From assembly GCF_012910955.1 (NCBI RefSeq), contig NZ_WTVQ01000016.1:1-64000 (forward strand): 64,000 nt of DNA, given 5' to 3'. This DNA is from Aromatoleum diolicum (GTDB lineage: Bacteria > Pseudomonadota > Gammaproteobacteria > Burkholderiales > Rhodocyclaceae). Within the stretch, counting starts at the first letter, position 1. Each line of letters begins with the position of its first letter. Shown here piece by piece: positions 56,847 through 64,000 of this stretch. The notes below the pieces were generated by a model. It worked only from the letters and a program-made list of their open reading frames with translations. It made no database searches and had not been told where the DNA came from. The translations under genes were made by a program, and so were the position numbers.

Positions 56847-58031
56847 TTACGCCTCGCCGGTGCGCACCCAGGCCCAATAGCTGGCGAGGCTTGCAAGCGC
56901 GCCGACCGCGATGACCAAGGCCATCGGCACGACCGTGTCAGCCAGCGTATGGCCGACAAAGATACCGGCGAGTGCGGCCAGCCCCATTTGCGAAAATCCC
57001 ATCAGCGACGCCGCGGCGCCGGCCATCTGCGGATATGGCGCCATGCCGAGCGCGGCCGCATTGGGCATGACGAGACCGATCGCGCAGGCGGAGAACCACA
57101 TCGGGATCATCACCGCAAGCGGGTGATGCACGCCGGCGAGCGCCAGGCCCAGCATGGCCGTTCCGGCGACGGCGCCAAGCGCCGTGCCGATGCGTATCAG
57201 GCGCTCCGGGCCCAGGCGGCGCGACAGCCTGCCCGAGGCCGTGGCGCCGATCATGTAGCCCGACACCATCACGCCGAATGCCAGACCCATGCCCTGCGGC
57301 GTAAAGCCGAACATGCCGATGAAGACGAAGGGCGACGCGGAAATGAAGGCGAACAGGCCCGCGTAGGCCAGCGCGTTGCACGTCAGCAGGCCGCGGTAGC
57401 GCCGGTCGCGCAGCAAGGTGGCGAAGTTGCCCAGCAGCTTGCCGGTGCGGGCCGCGGTGGCGTCGCGGTGGTGATTCGTTTCGTCGAGACGGCGCCACAC
57501 CGTCAGGGTCAGCAGCACCGAGTACACGGAGAGGAACACGAAGGTCGCGCGCCAGCCGAACCACACCGTGAGCCAGCCTCCGAGCACCGGCCCGACCAGC
57601 GGCGCCAGCCCCATCGCGGTGCCGATGTAGGACAGCATGCGCGCCGAATCGTGCGGGCCATACACGTCGCGCACGATCGCGCGGCCCAGCACCGGCCCCG
57701 CACAGGCCCCCAGCGCCTGCAGAAAACGCGCCGCGATCAGCGTTTCGATCGAGGCGGCGAACACACACGCCACCGACGCCAGTGCATACACCACCATGCC
57801 GAACAGCAGCACCGGCCGCCGCCCGTAGCGGTCCGACAGGGGACCGTAGGCGAGCTGGCCGACGGCGAAGCCGATCAGAAACACCGACAGCGTGAGCTGC
57901 GTGTTGGCGACGTCGGTGCCGAGCGCTGCGGTAATCGCGGGCAGCGCCGGGAGGTAGAAATCGGTCGATAACGGCCCGAGCGCGACCAGTGCGGTAATGA
58001 GGACAGCGAGGGCAAGGGTGGGAGCAGTCAT
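56847..58031 (-). CDS. Bcr/CflA-family MFS drug exporter
   Basis: 394 residues with ~12 hydrophobic segments. LGPLSTDFYLPALPAI, YGPLSDRYGRRPVLLFGM (MFS motif A), FLQALGACAGPVLGRAIVRDVYG and GWRATFV are Bcr/CflA signatures. It probably exports toxic compounds by proton antiport. It lies 122 nt after maiA on the same strand, so it may belong to the catabolic operon, but this is not certain. Confidence 0.92.
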   Translation of the reverse strand: MTAPTLALAVLITALVALGPLSTDFYLPALPAITAALGTDVANTQLTLSVFLIGFAVGQLAYGPLSDRYGRRPVLLFGMVVYALASVACVFAASIETLIAARFLQALGACAGPVLGRAIVRDVYGPHDSARMLSYIGTAMGLAPLVGPVLGGWLTVWFGWRATFVFLSVYSVLLTLTVWRRLDETNHHRDATAARTGKLLGNFATLLRDRRYRGLLTCNALAYAGLFAFISASPFVFIGMFGFTPQGMGLAFGVMVSGYMIGATASGRLSRRLGPERLIRIGTALGAVAGTAMLGLALAGVHHPLAVMIPMWFSACAIGLVMPNAAALGMAPYPQMAGAAASLMGFSQMGLAALAGIFVGHTLADTVVPMALVIAVGALASLASYWAWVRTGEA

Positions 58032-58153
58032 CGGGGATGGGTGGAGGCGGCCGGGCGCATTCAGGACGCGCTTAGTATCGCCTCAATCCCGTTCCCAGGA
58101 CCATGCCCTTGACAATAAATTGATTTATGCCACACCATTCCCCTTCAACCCTA

Positions 58154-58798
58154 TCATTCGGCATCGGGTTGATGGGCGGGGGCCGCGAGACGGAACGCCT
58201 CCAGCGCTTCGCACGCTTCGGCGATGCGCATCACGGTCGGCAGATCGTCGAGGCGACAGTTCACGCGACGCGCGTTGAACACCTGCGGCACCAGACAGCA
58301 GTCCGCCAGACCCGGCGCGTCGCCGTGGCAGAAGCGCGCGGTGCGTGCATCGCCCGTCAGCATCGCTTCGACCGCGGCGAGCCCGAGCTCGCACCAGTGC
58401 CGGTACCACGCATCCTTCTGTTCGTCACTGATGCCGAACTCACGCTTCAGGTGGCGCAGCACGCGCAGGTTGTTGAGCGGATGGATGTCGCACGCGATGG
58501 CCTGCGCGATCGCCCGCACGCGCGCGCGCCCGAGCGGGTCCGACGGCAGCAGCGGCGGCGCCGGTTGCGTCTCGTCGAGATATTCGATGATCGCCAGCGA
58601 CTGGCTCAGCACCTGCCCCTCCACTTCGAGCGCCGGCACCAGGCCGGCCGGATTCAGCGCCAGGTATTCCGGCTTGCGCTGCTGACCACCGTCCTTCAGG
58701 AGGTGCACCGGCACGGCGTCGTACGCGAGGCCCTTCAGGTTCAATGCGATGCGCACGCGGTAAGCAGCGGAGCTGCGGAAATAGGTGTAGAGCTTCAT
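58154..58798 (-). CDS. maiA: Maleylacetoacetate/maleylpyruvate isomerase (zeta GST)
   Basis: 214 residues. MKLYTYFRSSAAYRVRIALNLKGL carries the zeta-class SSxxxxRVRIAL signature, and NPAGLVPALEVEG, LSQSLAIIEYL and ACDIHPLNNLRVL match MaiA. It performs glutathione-dependent cis-trans isomerisation of the ring-cleavage product of homogentisate or gentisate. It lies 24 nt after the FAH-like gene in a six-gene minus-strand cluster. Confidence 0.93.
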   Translation of the reverse strand: MKLYTYFRSSAAYRVRIALNLKGLAYDAVPVHLLKDGGQQRKPEYLALNPAGLVPALEVEGQVLSQSLAIIEYLDETQPAPPLLPSDPLGRARVRAIAQAIACDIHPLNNLRVLRHLKREFGISDEQKDAWYRHWCELGLAAVEAMLTGDARTARFCHGDAPGLADCCLVPQVFNARRVNCRLDDLPTVMRIAEACEALEAFRLAAPAHQPDAE

Positions 58799-58822
58799 CG
58801 CGGCTCCTGTTCTACGTGCCGC

Positions 58823-59839
58823 TCAGCGTTCGAGCGGCGCCACCTGCTGCTCGATGGCACCGAAAATGTCTTCACCGCGCTCGCTGAGCATCTCGATGCG
58901 CACGCGGTCGCCGAAACGCATGAATGGCGTCTGCGGCTTGCCCCCTTCAATGGTCTCGTAGGTGCGCACTTCCGCGAGGCAGCAGTAGCCCACGCCACCG
59001 TTGGCAATGCTCGACCCGTACAGCCCGCCTTGCTTGTTCGACACGGTGCCCGAGCCGATGATCGAGCCGGCTTCGAGTTCGCGCGTCTTCGCGACATGCG
59101 CGATCAGCTGCGGGAAGTTGAACGTCATGTCCACGCCGGCATTGGGACAGCCGAAGGGCTGGCCGTTGAGCGTCACGCGCAGCGGCAGATGCACGCGGCC
59201 GTCGTGCCAGCCCATGCCCAGTTCGTCCGGCGTGACCGCCACCGGCGAGAAGGCCGAGGCGGGTTTCGACTGGAAGAAGCCGAAGCCCTTCGCCAGTTCA
59301 TTGGGAATCAGGTTGCGCAAGGACACGTCGTTCACCAGCATCAACAGGCGGATCCGCTGCGCGCATTCGTCGGCCGAGGCCCCCATGCGCACGTCGTCCG
59401 TCACCACTGCGACCTCGGCTTCGAAGTCGATGCCCCAGTCCTCGCTGGCGGCGATGATCGCGTCACGCGGGCCAATGAAGCTGTCCGAGCCGCCCTGGTA
59501 CATCAGCGGGTCGGTGTGGAAGGATTCCGGCAACTCGGCGCCGCGCGCCTTGCGCACCAGCTCGACGTGGTTGATGTAGGCCGAACCGTCGGCCCACTGG
59601 TAGGCCCGCGGCAGCGGCGAATGGCAGAGCGCCGGATCGAACGCGATCGCGTGCCTGGCGTGCCCGTGGTTGAGCATGTCATAGACCAGCTCCAGCTCGG
59701 CGGAGACCTTGTCCCAGTCGTCGAGCGCGGCCTGCAGCGTCCTGGCGATGCCGCCGACGCTCTGGCAACGGGTGAGGTCGCGGCTGACCACGACCAGCGT
59801 GCCGTCGCGGCCGCCCTGCTTCAATGTCGCGAGCTTCAT
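58823..59839 (-). CDS. Fumarylacetoacetate hydrolase family protein
   Basis: 338 residues with start at 59839. MKLATLKQGGRDGTLVVVSRD, FEAEVAVVTDDVRMG (metal Glu/Asp), NDVSLRNLIP, FGFFQSKPASAFSP and IIGSGTVSNKQGG are FAH features. It would cleave fumarylacetoacetate or fumarylpyruvate to fumarate and acetoacetate or pyruvate. Its ATG overlaps the stop of the VOC gene (ATGA), and maiA follows, as in homogentisate-type operons. Confidence 0.92.
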   Translation of the reverse strand: MKLATLKQGGRDGTLVVVSRDLTRCQSVGGIARTLQAALDDWDKVSAELELVYDMLNHGHARHAIAFDPALCHSPLPRAYQWADGSAYINHVELVRKARGAELPESFHTDPLMYQGGSDSFIGPRDAIIAASEDWGIDFEAEVAVVTDDVRMGASADECAQRIRLLMLVNDVSLRNLIPNELAKGFGFFQSKPASAFSPVAVTPDELGMGWHDGRVHLPLRVTLNGQPFGCPNAGVDMTFNFPQLIAHVAKTRELEAGSIIGSGTVSNKQGGLYGSSIANGGVGYCCLAEVRTYETIEGGKPQTPFMRFGDRVRIEMLSERGEDIFGAIEQQVAPLER

Positions 59840-60387
59840 TGCGCGCCCCCTCCCCCGCTCATGCTGCCATCGTGCATCCAGCGCGCGTGCATCGGCGCCT
59901 TCTTGGTGCGCGACCATTCCTCGATCATGTCCCGCTTGACCGCGTCGAGCCTCTGCAGCATTTCCGGCGTGCCGGTATTCACCGCGAGTTCAAGGCGGTG
60001 GCCGTTGGGGTCGAAGAAGTAGATCGACTTGAAGATGGTGTGGTCGGTCGGGCCGACGACGTCGATGCCCGCAGCCTCCAGCCTGGCCTTGGTCGTCAGC
60101 AGCTCGTCCATCGAGCCGACCTCCATCGCGAAGTGCTGCACCCAGTCCGGCGTGTTGTGGTCGCGGTCCATCGGCGGCCGCGTCGGCAGCTCGAAGAACG
60201 CCAGCACGTTGCCGCCGCCGGCGTCGAGAAAGATGTGCATGTAGGGGTCGGGCGCCTTGGTCGACGGCACCTCGTCTTCGGCGATCGCGAGGATCAGCTG
60301 CATGCCGAGGTGTTTCTCGTACCAGTCGACGGTTTCCTTCGCGTCCCTGCAGCGGTACGCGACGTGGTGGATCTTCTTGATCAGCAT
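59836..60387 (-). CDS. VOC-family metalloprotein (glyoxalase/dioxygenase fold)
   Basis: 183 residues, start at 60387 (a GGAGAATTCC ribosome site). Two beta-alpha-beta modules; likely metal ligands are His7/His8 (KKIHHVAYRC), Glu66 (FFELPTRPP), His85 (VQHFAMEV) and Glu133 (GHRLELAV), the pattern of E. coli glyoxalase I, while extradiol dioxygenases use only two His and one Glu. C-terminal ~40 residues are a charged tail. The stop overlaps the FAH start. It could be the missing ring-cleavage enzyme or an isomerase/lyase. Confidence 0.85.
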   Translation of the reverse strand: MLIKKIHHVAYRCRDAKETVDWYEKHLGMQLILAIAEDEVPSTKAPDPYMHIFLDAGGGNVLAFFELPTRPPMDRDHNTPDWVQHFAMEVGSMDELLTTKARLEAAGIDVVGPTDHTIFKSIYFFDPNGHRLELAVNTGTPEMLQRLDAVKRDMIEEWSRTKKAPMHARWMHDGSMSGGGGAQ

Positions 60388-60412
60388 GGAATTCTCCTGG
60401 AAACGCAGCACA

Positions 60413-60637
60413 TCAGGCGCCTTCGCGGGCAATCTGCATCGCCTCGCGCAGCACCGAGATGTCGCCGATGTGGTTCGCGAGCAACAGGATCAGGCGCGCA
60501 TTGACCATCGCGCTCTGCTCGTCGGAGAGGTCGCGGTGCATGTCGATCAGCGCCTCGTAGAAGTCGTCACCGGGGCTGAAGGCGCGGAAATAGCGTTTGC
60601 CGGGCGTGAAGAAGTTCGAATCGGTATTGAGGCTCAT
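60413..60637 (-). CDS. DUF2783 small protein
   Basis: 74 residues. MSLNTDSNFFTPGKRYFRAF, then DDFYEALIDMHRDLSDEQSAMVNARLILLLANHI, which matches the DUF2783 family. It starts 12 nt after the flavin monooxygenase gene and ends 25 nt before the VOC gene. DUF2783 proteins are often neighbours of such monooxygenases and may be partner subunits, but no activity is known. Confidence 0.85.
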   Translation of the reverse strand: MSLNTDSNFFTPGKRYFRAFSPGDDFYEALIDMHRDLSDEQSAMVNARLILLLANHIGDISVLREAMQIAREGA

Positions 60638-60648
60638 CTTTCGCTCCT

Positions 60649-62316
60649 TCAGGCGTTGCAGGTGGCGCGGGCGAGTGCGGCGCGCACGCGGGCGGCGTCG
60701 AACGCGCGCCAGCGCGCGGCGACATGCTGGTCGGGCCGCATCAGGTAGGTCGTGCCGGGTTTCAGATCGTAGCGTTCGCGGATGCGTCCGCGGCTGTCGA
60801 TCAGGGTTTTCAGGCCGCCCGGCGCGCGACCGCGCTCCGCAATGACGATGACTTCGACCGGGACCGGCGCATCGGCCAGCGCGGCGAACGCGGCAGCGGT
60901 GGCTGCGTCGATGTCGACGGCGTCCGACATGCAGTACAGCAACTGAAAGCGGTTGCCGGCGACCTGCAGCAGCCAGTTCTCGCCACTCGCGGTCTCGACC
61001 GGCGCGTCGTCCATCGGCGCGCCGGGCACCATGTTGCCGGCAAAGACCTCGCTGTCCGGCGTGTTCAGCCGCGATTCGGTCAGGAAACTCGGCACCGACA
61101 GGCGTCCCGAATTGACCAGCGCGCGGGCGAACGGGTAGTCCTTCGCGAGCCCCAGCACGGCGTTGCGGAAAGTCTTGCTGGTGGCGCTCTTGGGTGTGAT
61201 GAAGTCGGTCGAGCGCGTCGAGTTCATCAGGTTCTCGTCGGCGGCCGCCACGCGCTCTTCCGAATAGGTATCGAGCAGGGTCGCCGGCGCCTTGCCGTCC
61301 ATCACCAGTTTCAGCTTCCACACCAGGTTGTCGGTGTCCTGGATGCCGGAGTTCGCGCCGCGCGCGCCGAAGGGCGACACCTGGTGCGCGGCGTCGCCGG
61401 TGAACAGCAGCCGGCCGTGGCGGAATTCGTGCATGCGGCGGCACTGGAAGGTGTAGACGCTGACCCATTCGAGCTCGAATTCGCGCTCGTCGCCGAGCAT
61501 CGCCTTGATACGCGGAATCACCTTCTCAGGCTTCTTCTCCTCTTCCGGATCGACGTTCCAGCCAAGCTGGAAGTCGATGCGCCAGACGTTGTCGGCCTGG
61601 CGGTGCAGCAGCACCGACTGGTTCGGGTGGAAGGGCGGGTCGAACCAGAACCAGCGCTCGGTCGGGTAGTCCGCCTTCATCACCACGTCGGCGATCAGGA
61701 AGCGGTCCATGAATATCTTGCCTTCGATGTCCAGCCCCATCATGTGGCGGATCGGGCTGCGCGCGCCATCCGCGACGATCAGCCAGTCGGTATCCAGCGA
61801 ATAGGCGCCGTCGGGCGTTTCGACGCGCAGGCTGACGCGGTCGCCGTGATCGGTCACGGCGATCACGTTGTTCTTCCAGCGCAGGTCGATGTTGGGCAGC
61901 GACTGCCCGCGGCGCACGAGGTATTCCTCCAGGTAGTACTGCTGGAGGTTGATCATCCCCGGACGATGGTGGTCGGGCTCCGGACACAGATTGAAGTTGA
62001 ACACCTCCTGCTCGCGGAAGAAGGTACGCCCGACGTTCCACGACACGCCCTTCTGCACCATCTCCTCGGCGCAGCCCAGGCGGTCCATGATCTCCAGCGC
62101 GCGCTTCGCATAGCACACGCCGCGCGAGCCGATGCTGACGGTGTCGTCGTTGTCCAGCAGCACCACCGGCGTGCCCTGGATCGCCAGGTCGATCGCCGCC
62201 GCGACCCCGACCGGACCGGCGCCGACGATCACCACCGGATAGCGCCCGTCGCGCTGCTCTGCCAGCTCCGGCGGACGCCGGTATTCGAACTTCGGATACT
62301 TGTACGTGCTCAGCAC
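60649..62316 (-). CDS. Class A flavoprotein monooxygenase (MhpA-like)
   Basis: 555 residues. FAD motif GAGPVG (32-37), VVLLDNDDTVSIGSRGVCYAKR, the conserved DGARSPIR segment (about 185) and GDAAHQVSPFGARGANSGIQD (about 307-327). The last ~90 residues are a thioredoxin-like C-terminal domain. Such enzymes hydroxylate phenolic rings with NAD(P)H and O2; 3-hydroxyphenylpropionate, 3-hydroxybenzoate and resorcinol types are relatives. It lies between an MBL-fold gene (97-nt gap) and DUF2783 in a catabolic cluster. Substrate unknown. Confidence 0.9.
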   Translation of the reverse strand: MLSTYKYPKFEYRRPPELAEQRDGRYPVVIVGAGPVGVAAAIDLAIQGTPVVLLDNDDTVSIGSRGVCYAKRALEIMDRLGCAEEMVQKGVSWNVGRTFFREQEVFNFNLCPEPDHHRPGMINLQQYYLEEYLVRRGQSLPNIDLRWKNNVIAVTDHGDRVSLRVETPDGAYSLDTDWLIVADGARSPIRHMMGLDIEGKIFMDRFLIADVVMKADYPTERWFWFDPPFHPNQSVLLHRQADNVWRIDFQLGWNVDPEEEKKPEKVIPRIKAMLGDEREFELEWVSVYTFQCRRMHEFRHGRLLFTGDAAHQVSPFGARGANSGIQDTDNLVWKLKLVMDGKAPATLLDTYSEERVAAADENLMNSTRSTDFITPKSATSKTFRNAVLGLAKDYPFARALVNSGRLSVPSFLTESRLNTPDSEVFAGNMVPGAPMDDAPVETASGENWLLQVAGNRFQLLYCMSDAVDIDAATAAAFAALADAPVPVEVIVIAERGRAPGGLKTLIDSRGRIRERYDLKPGTTYLMRPDQHVAARWRAFDAARVRAALARATCNA

Positions 62317-62413
62317 GGTGTCTCCTCCTGTGTACCTGTCATGCGCCGGCGCCGCCTTCTTGGGAGCGTGTCACCGGCGTTTCATCGCTGCGGAATCGGG
62401 GGGGGTACGGCGT

Positions 62414-63376
62414 TTACTCCTGCAAGGCGTGCCACATCTGCTGGTCGCGCTCGGCGGTCCAGATGCGCGGATCGCGGATGCCGGACGCCTCATCGTGCGC
62501 GCGCGTCACGTCGAACGGCAGGCAATGCTCGTAGATGAACACCTGGCCGAAATGCGGATCCATGTGCTTGCGCGTGTGCGCCATCGTCGCCTTCAGGTCC
62601 ATGCCCTGCGCGACCGCCTCCTGCGCGCTGCGGTACAAGGTCGACACGAAGGCCTTGGTGTACGCGAGCCCCTCCTCCACCCGCTCGGGCGTCGTCAAGG
62701 CCGGACCGCGACCGGGCACCAGCTTGGCGGCGCCGAACTGCACCAGCCGGTCGAGCGTTGCCGGCCAGTCGGCCAGATACGCGTCGCCGGTGTAGCAGGC
62801 CGCGTCGAACTCGACCAGATCGCCCGAGAACAGCACGCCGTCCTGCGGCAGCCACACCACGGTGTCGCCCTTCGTATGGCCGCGGCCGCACTGCATGATC
62901 TTCACTTCGAGCTTGCCCAGCCACAGGCTCATCTCGCCGTGGAAGGTGATCGTCGGCCAGGTCAGCCCCGGCACGCTCTCGACCGCGTCGAACAGGCGCG
63001 GAAAGCGGCCGATCTCGGATTCCATGTCCTGCTGGCCGCGCTCGACGATCAGGTCGTAGGTGTCGCGACTGGCGATGATCTGCTCGAGGCCTTCGTCCTT
63101 GTAACCGGACGCGCCGAGCACGCGCACCGCGTGGTAATGCGTCAGCACCACGTACTTGATCGGCTTGTCGGTGATCTCGCGCACCTTCGCGACCACGCCC
63201 TGCGCCATCACCGGCGTCGCGGTCGCGTCGATGATCATCACCGCGTCGTCGCCGACGATGATGCCGGTGTTGGGATCGCCCTCGGCGGTATAGGCATACG
63301 CATGCTCGGACAGCTTGTCGAAGCTGATCTGTTTTACTTCCAGATCGGCCTGCGACGCGAAAACCTTGGTGTTCAT
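62414..63376 (-). CDS. MBL-fold metallo-hydrolase with altered metal site
   Basis: 320 residues with start at 63376 (GGAGTCATCC upstream). MBL fold: THYHAVR at 79-85 replaces the usual THxHxDH (His80 and His82 kept, Asp and third His lost, with Val84 and Arg85), His167 in GRGHTKGD, Asp186 in FSGDLVEF, and Arg223 (PGRG) where the last His is normal. So one zinc site may remain. C-terminal ~90 residues are helical. It leads the minus-strand catabolic operon and is divergent from the iclR-type gene. Role unknown. Confidence 0.87.
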   Translation of the reverse strand: MNTKVFASQADLEVKQISFDKLSEHAYAYTAEGDPNTGIIVGDDAVMIIDATATPVMAQGVVAKVREITDKPIKYVVLTHYHAVRVLGASGYKDEGLEQIIASRDTYDLIVERGQQDMESEIGRFPRLFDAVESVPGLTWPTITFHGEMSLWLGKLEVKIMQCGRGHTKGDTVVWLPQDGVLFSGDLVEFDAACYTGDAYLADWPATLDRLVQFGAAKLVPGRGPALTTPERVEEGLAYTKAFVSTLYRSAQEAVAQGMDLKATMAHTRKHMDPHFGQVFIYEHCLPFDVTRAHDEASGIRDPRIWTAERDQQMWHALQE

Positions 63377-63421
63377 GGATGACTCCTTGCTGAAGCGCGG
63401 TGGATGCAAATCATCGTAGCC

Positions 63422-63439
63422 GACGATTTGTTAATCGTC
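63422..63439. promoter_or_regulatory. Palindromic operator candidate 1
   Basis: GACGATT-tgtt-AATCGTC, a perfect 7-bp dyad with a 4-nt spacer, lies in the 143-nt gap between the MBL gene and the IclR-family gene. Size and position suit binding of the adjacent regulator. Confidence 0.5.
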
Positions 63440-63454
63440 AATCGATTTGCTATG

Positions 63455-63466
63455 GTTGAATTCAAC
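63455..63466. promoter_or_regulatory. Palindromic operator candidate 2
   Basis: GTTGAATTCAAC is a perfect 12-bp palindrome 16 nt from candidate 1 in the same divergent gap. It may be a second half of an IclR-type operator or part of a promoter. Confidence 0.4.
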
Positions 63467-63519
63467 GCGCAAAATGCACGCCGAACCGTACCTGCTAAGA
63501 TTCGCGCCCTACGGGAGAT

Positions 63520-64000
63520 ATGACCTTGAACAACGAGCACAGTGCGGAGCGCAACGCCGAACGCGTCGGCGACCGCCGCGGCATCCAGTCGATCGAAGTC
63601 GGCGGCACCCTGCTGCAGGCGCTGGTGCGCCACGGTGCCCCGATGATCCTCAAGGATCTCGCGCGCGACGCCGGCATGCCGCCCGCCAAGGCCCACCCCT
63701 ACCTCGTGAGCTTCGGCAAGCTCGGCCTGATCGAACAGGATCCCCTCACCGGCCGCTACGGCCTCGGTGCCTTCTCGCTGCAGATGGGCCTGTCGGCGCT
63801 GCACGGCCTCAACCCGCTGCGCGTCGCCACGCCGGAAGCGGCGAAGCTCTCGGACGAGATCCAGCAAAACGTCGCCGTCGCGGTATGGGGCAACCAGGGG
63901 CCGACCATCGTCAGCATCGAGGAATGCAGCCGCCAGGTGCATGTGAACATGCGCGTCGGCACGGTGATGAACCTGCTCAACTCCGCCACCGGCCGCGTCT
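63520..64000 (+). CDS. IclR-family transcriptional regulator (3' end outside window)
   Basis: 160 codons are present with no stop before the window edge. The N-terminal winged helix (about 20-85: GIQSIEVGGTLLQALVRHG, MILKDLARDAGM, LVSFGKLGLIEQD) and the start of the effector domain are IclR-type. ATG 63520 is only 2 nt after GGGAG; an in-frame TTG at 63526 sits 8 nt after it and may be the real start. It is divergent from the MBL-monooxygenase-VOC-FAH-maiA operon and is the obvious candidate to control it. Confidence 0.88.
   Translation, partial: MTLNNEHSAERNAERVGDRRGIQSIEVGGTLLQALVRHGAPMILKDLARDAGMPPAKAHPYLVSFGKLGLIEQDPLTGRYGLGAFSLQMGLSALHGLNPLRVATPEAAKLSDEIQQNVAVAVWGNQGPTIVSIEECSRQVHVNMRVGTVMNLLNSATGRV

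Noticed and set aside
58127-62538. Two long plus-strand frames (631 and 604 codons)
   Set aside because: They lie opposite maiA, the FAH, VOC and monooxygenase genes and show only Arg/His-rich shadow sequence.

Overview
The window is a contiguous piece of a high-GC betaproteobacterial chromosome, most likely from the Rhodocyclales (Azoarcus/Thauera/Aromatoleum type). This is inferred from gene content, not from any search: an HPr-kinase gene overlapping ptsN next to rpoN and hpf, a tol-pal-cpoB-queE-queC string, a giant DUF3683-type FAD/Fe-S oxidoreductase, and acyl-CoA ligase plus Liv-type ABC transporter modules typical of aromatic-acid degraders. No insertion sequence, prophage, CRISPR array or rRNA gene was seen. 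Coding density is very high and most genes sit in short, often overlapping operons.

Layout. 1-4741: envelope and queuosine block (3' end of tolA, tolB, pal, cpoB, queE, queC). 4881-7682: a membrane histidine kinase and a double-receiver response regulator, with an FNR/Anr-like site upstream. 7697-7979: a sigma70 promoter, two tRNA-Lys genes (UUU and CUU anticodons) and a strong terminator. 8074-9741: a PAS-GGDEF-EAL protein whose two catalytic domains both look degenerate. 9884-16554: an AMP-forming acyl-CoA ligase followed by a complete branched-chain-type ABC transporter (ATPases, binding protein, two permeases). 16629-18605: an orphan FapA/DUF342 protein. 18774-30621: housekeeping (thiL, pgpA, pncC, recA, recX, lptB, rpoN, hpf, ptsN, hprK, ilvA, 5-formyl-THF cyclo-ligase, slt). 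30655-40892: short operons of redox, tRNA-modification and regulatory genes (NDUFA9-like, GSTs, cca, midA, pteridine reductase, ttcA, an FHA protein, yqaA, ridA). 41058-50168: DUF3683 oxidoreductase, molybdopterin oxidoreductase plus sirtuin operon, pyrE, xth. 50208-51113: a GlxA-type regulator that seems to have lost its N-terminus, abutting a decayed TPR-protein fragment. 51334-52348: yqjD-yqjE-yqjK-like trio. 52329-56824: uracil/purine salvage (uraA, upp, hpt), a DUF1840 protein and a membrane-bound spermidine-synthase-like protein. 56847-64000: an MFS exporter and a catabolic gene cluster (maiA, fumarylacetoacetase-like hydrolase, VOC protein, DUF2783 protein, class A flavin monooxygenase, MBL-fold protein) divergent from an IclR-family regulator cut by the window end.

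How the genes work together. The Tol-Pal genes span the envelope; the liv cluster plus acyl-CoA ligase would import and CoA-activate an organic acid; rpoN, hpf, ptsN and hprK form the usual nitrogen/PTS control block; upp-uraA and hpt salvage bases. The most interesting region is the right end: it encodes a ring hydroxylase and the two downstream enzymes of a homogentisate/gentisate-like pathway, but no canonical cupin ring-cleavage dioxygenase. A small VOC metalloprotein translationally coupled to the hydrolase stands in that place. Other points worth checking are several signalling or transport proteins that have lost key residues (second receiver domain, EAL domain, cyclase-like domain, LivF Walker A) and the apparent deletion scar near 50.9 kb.
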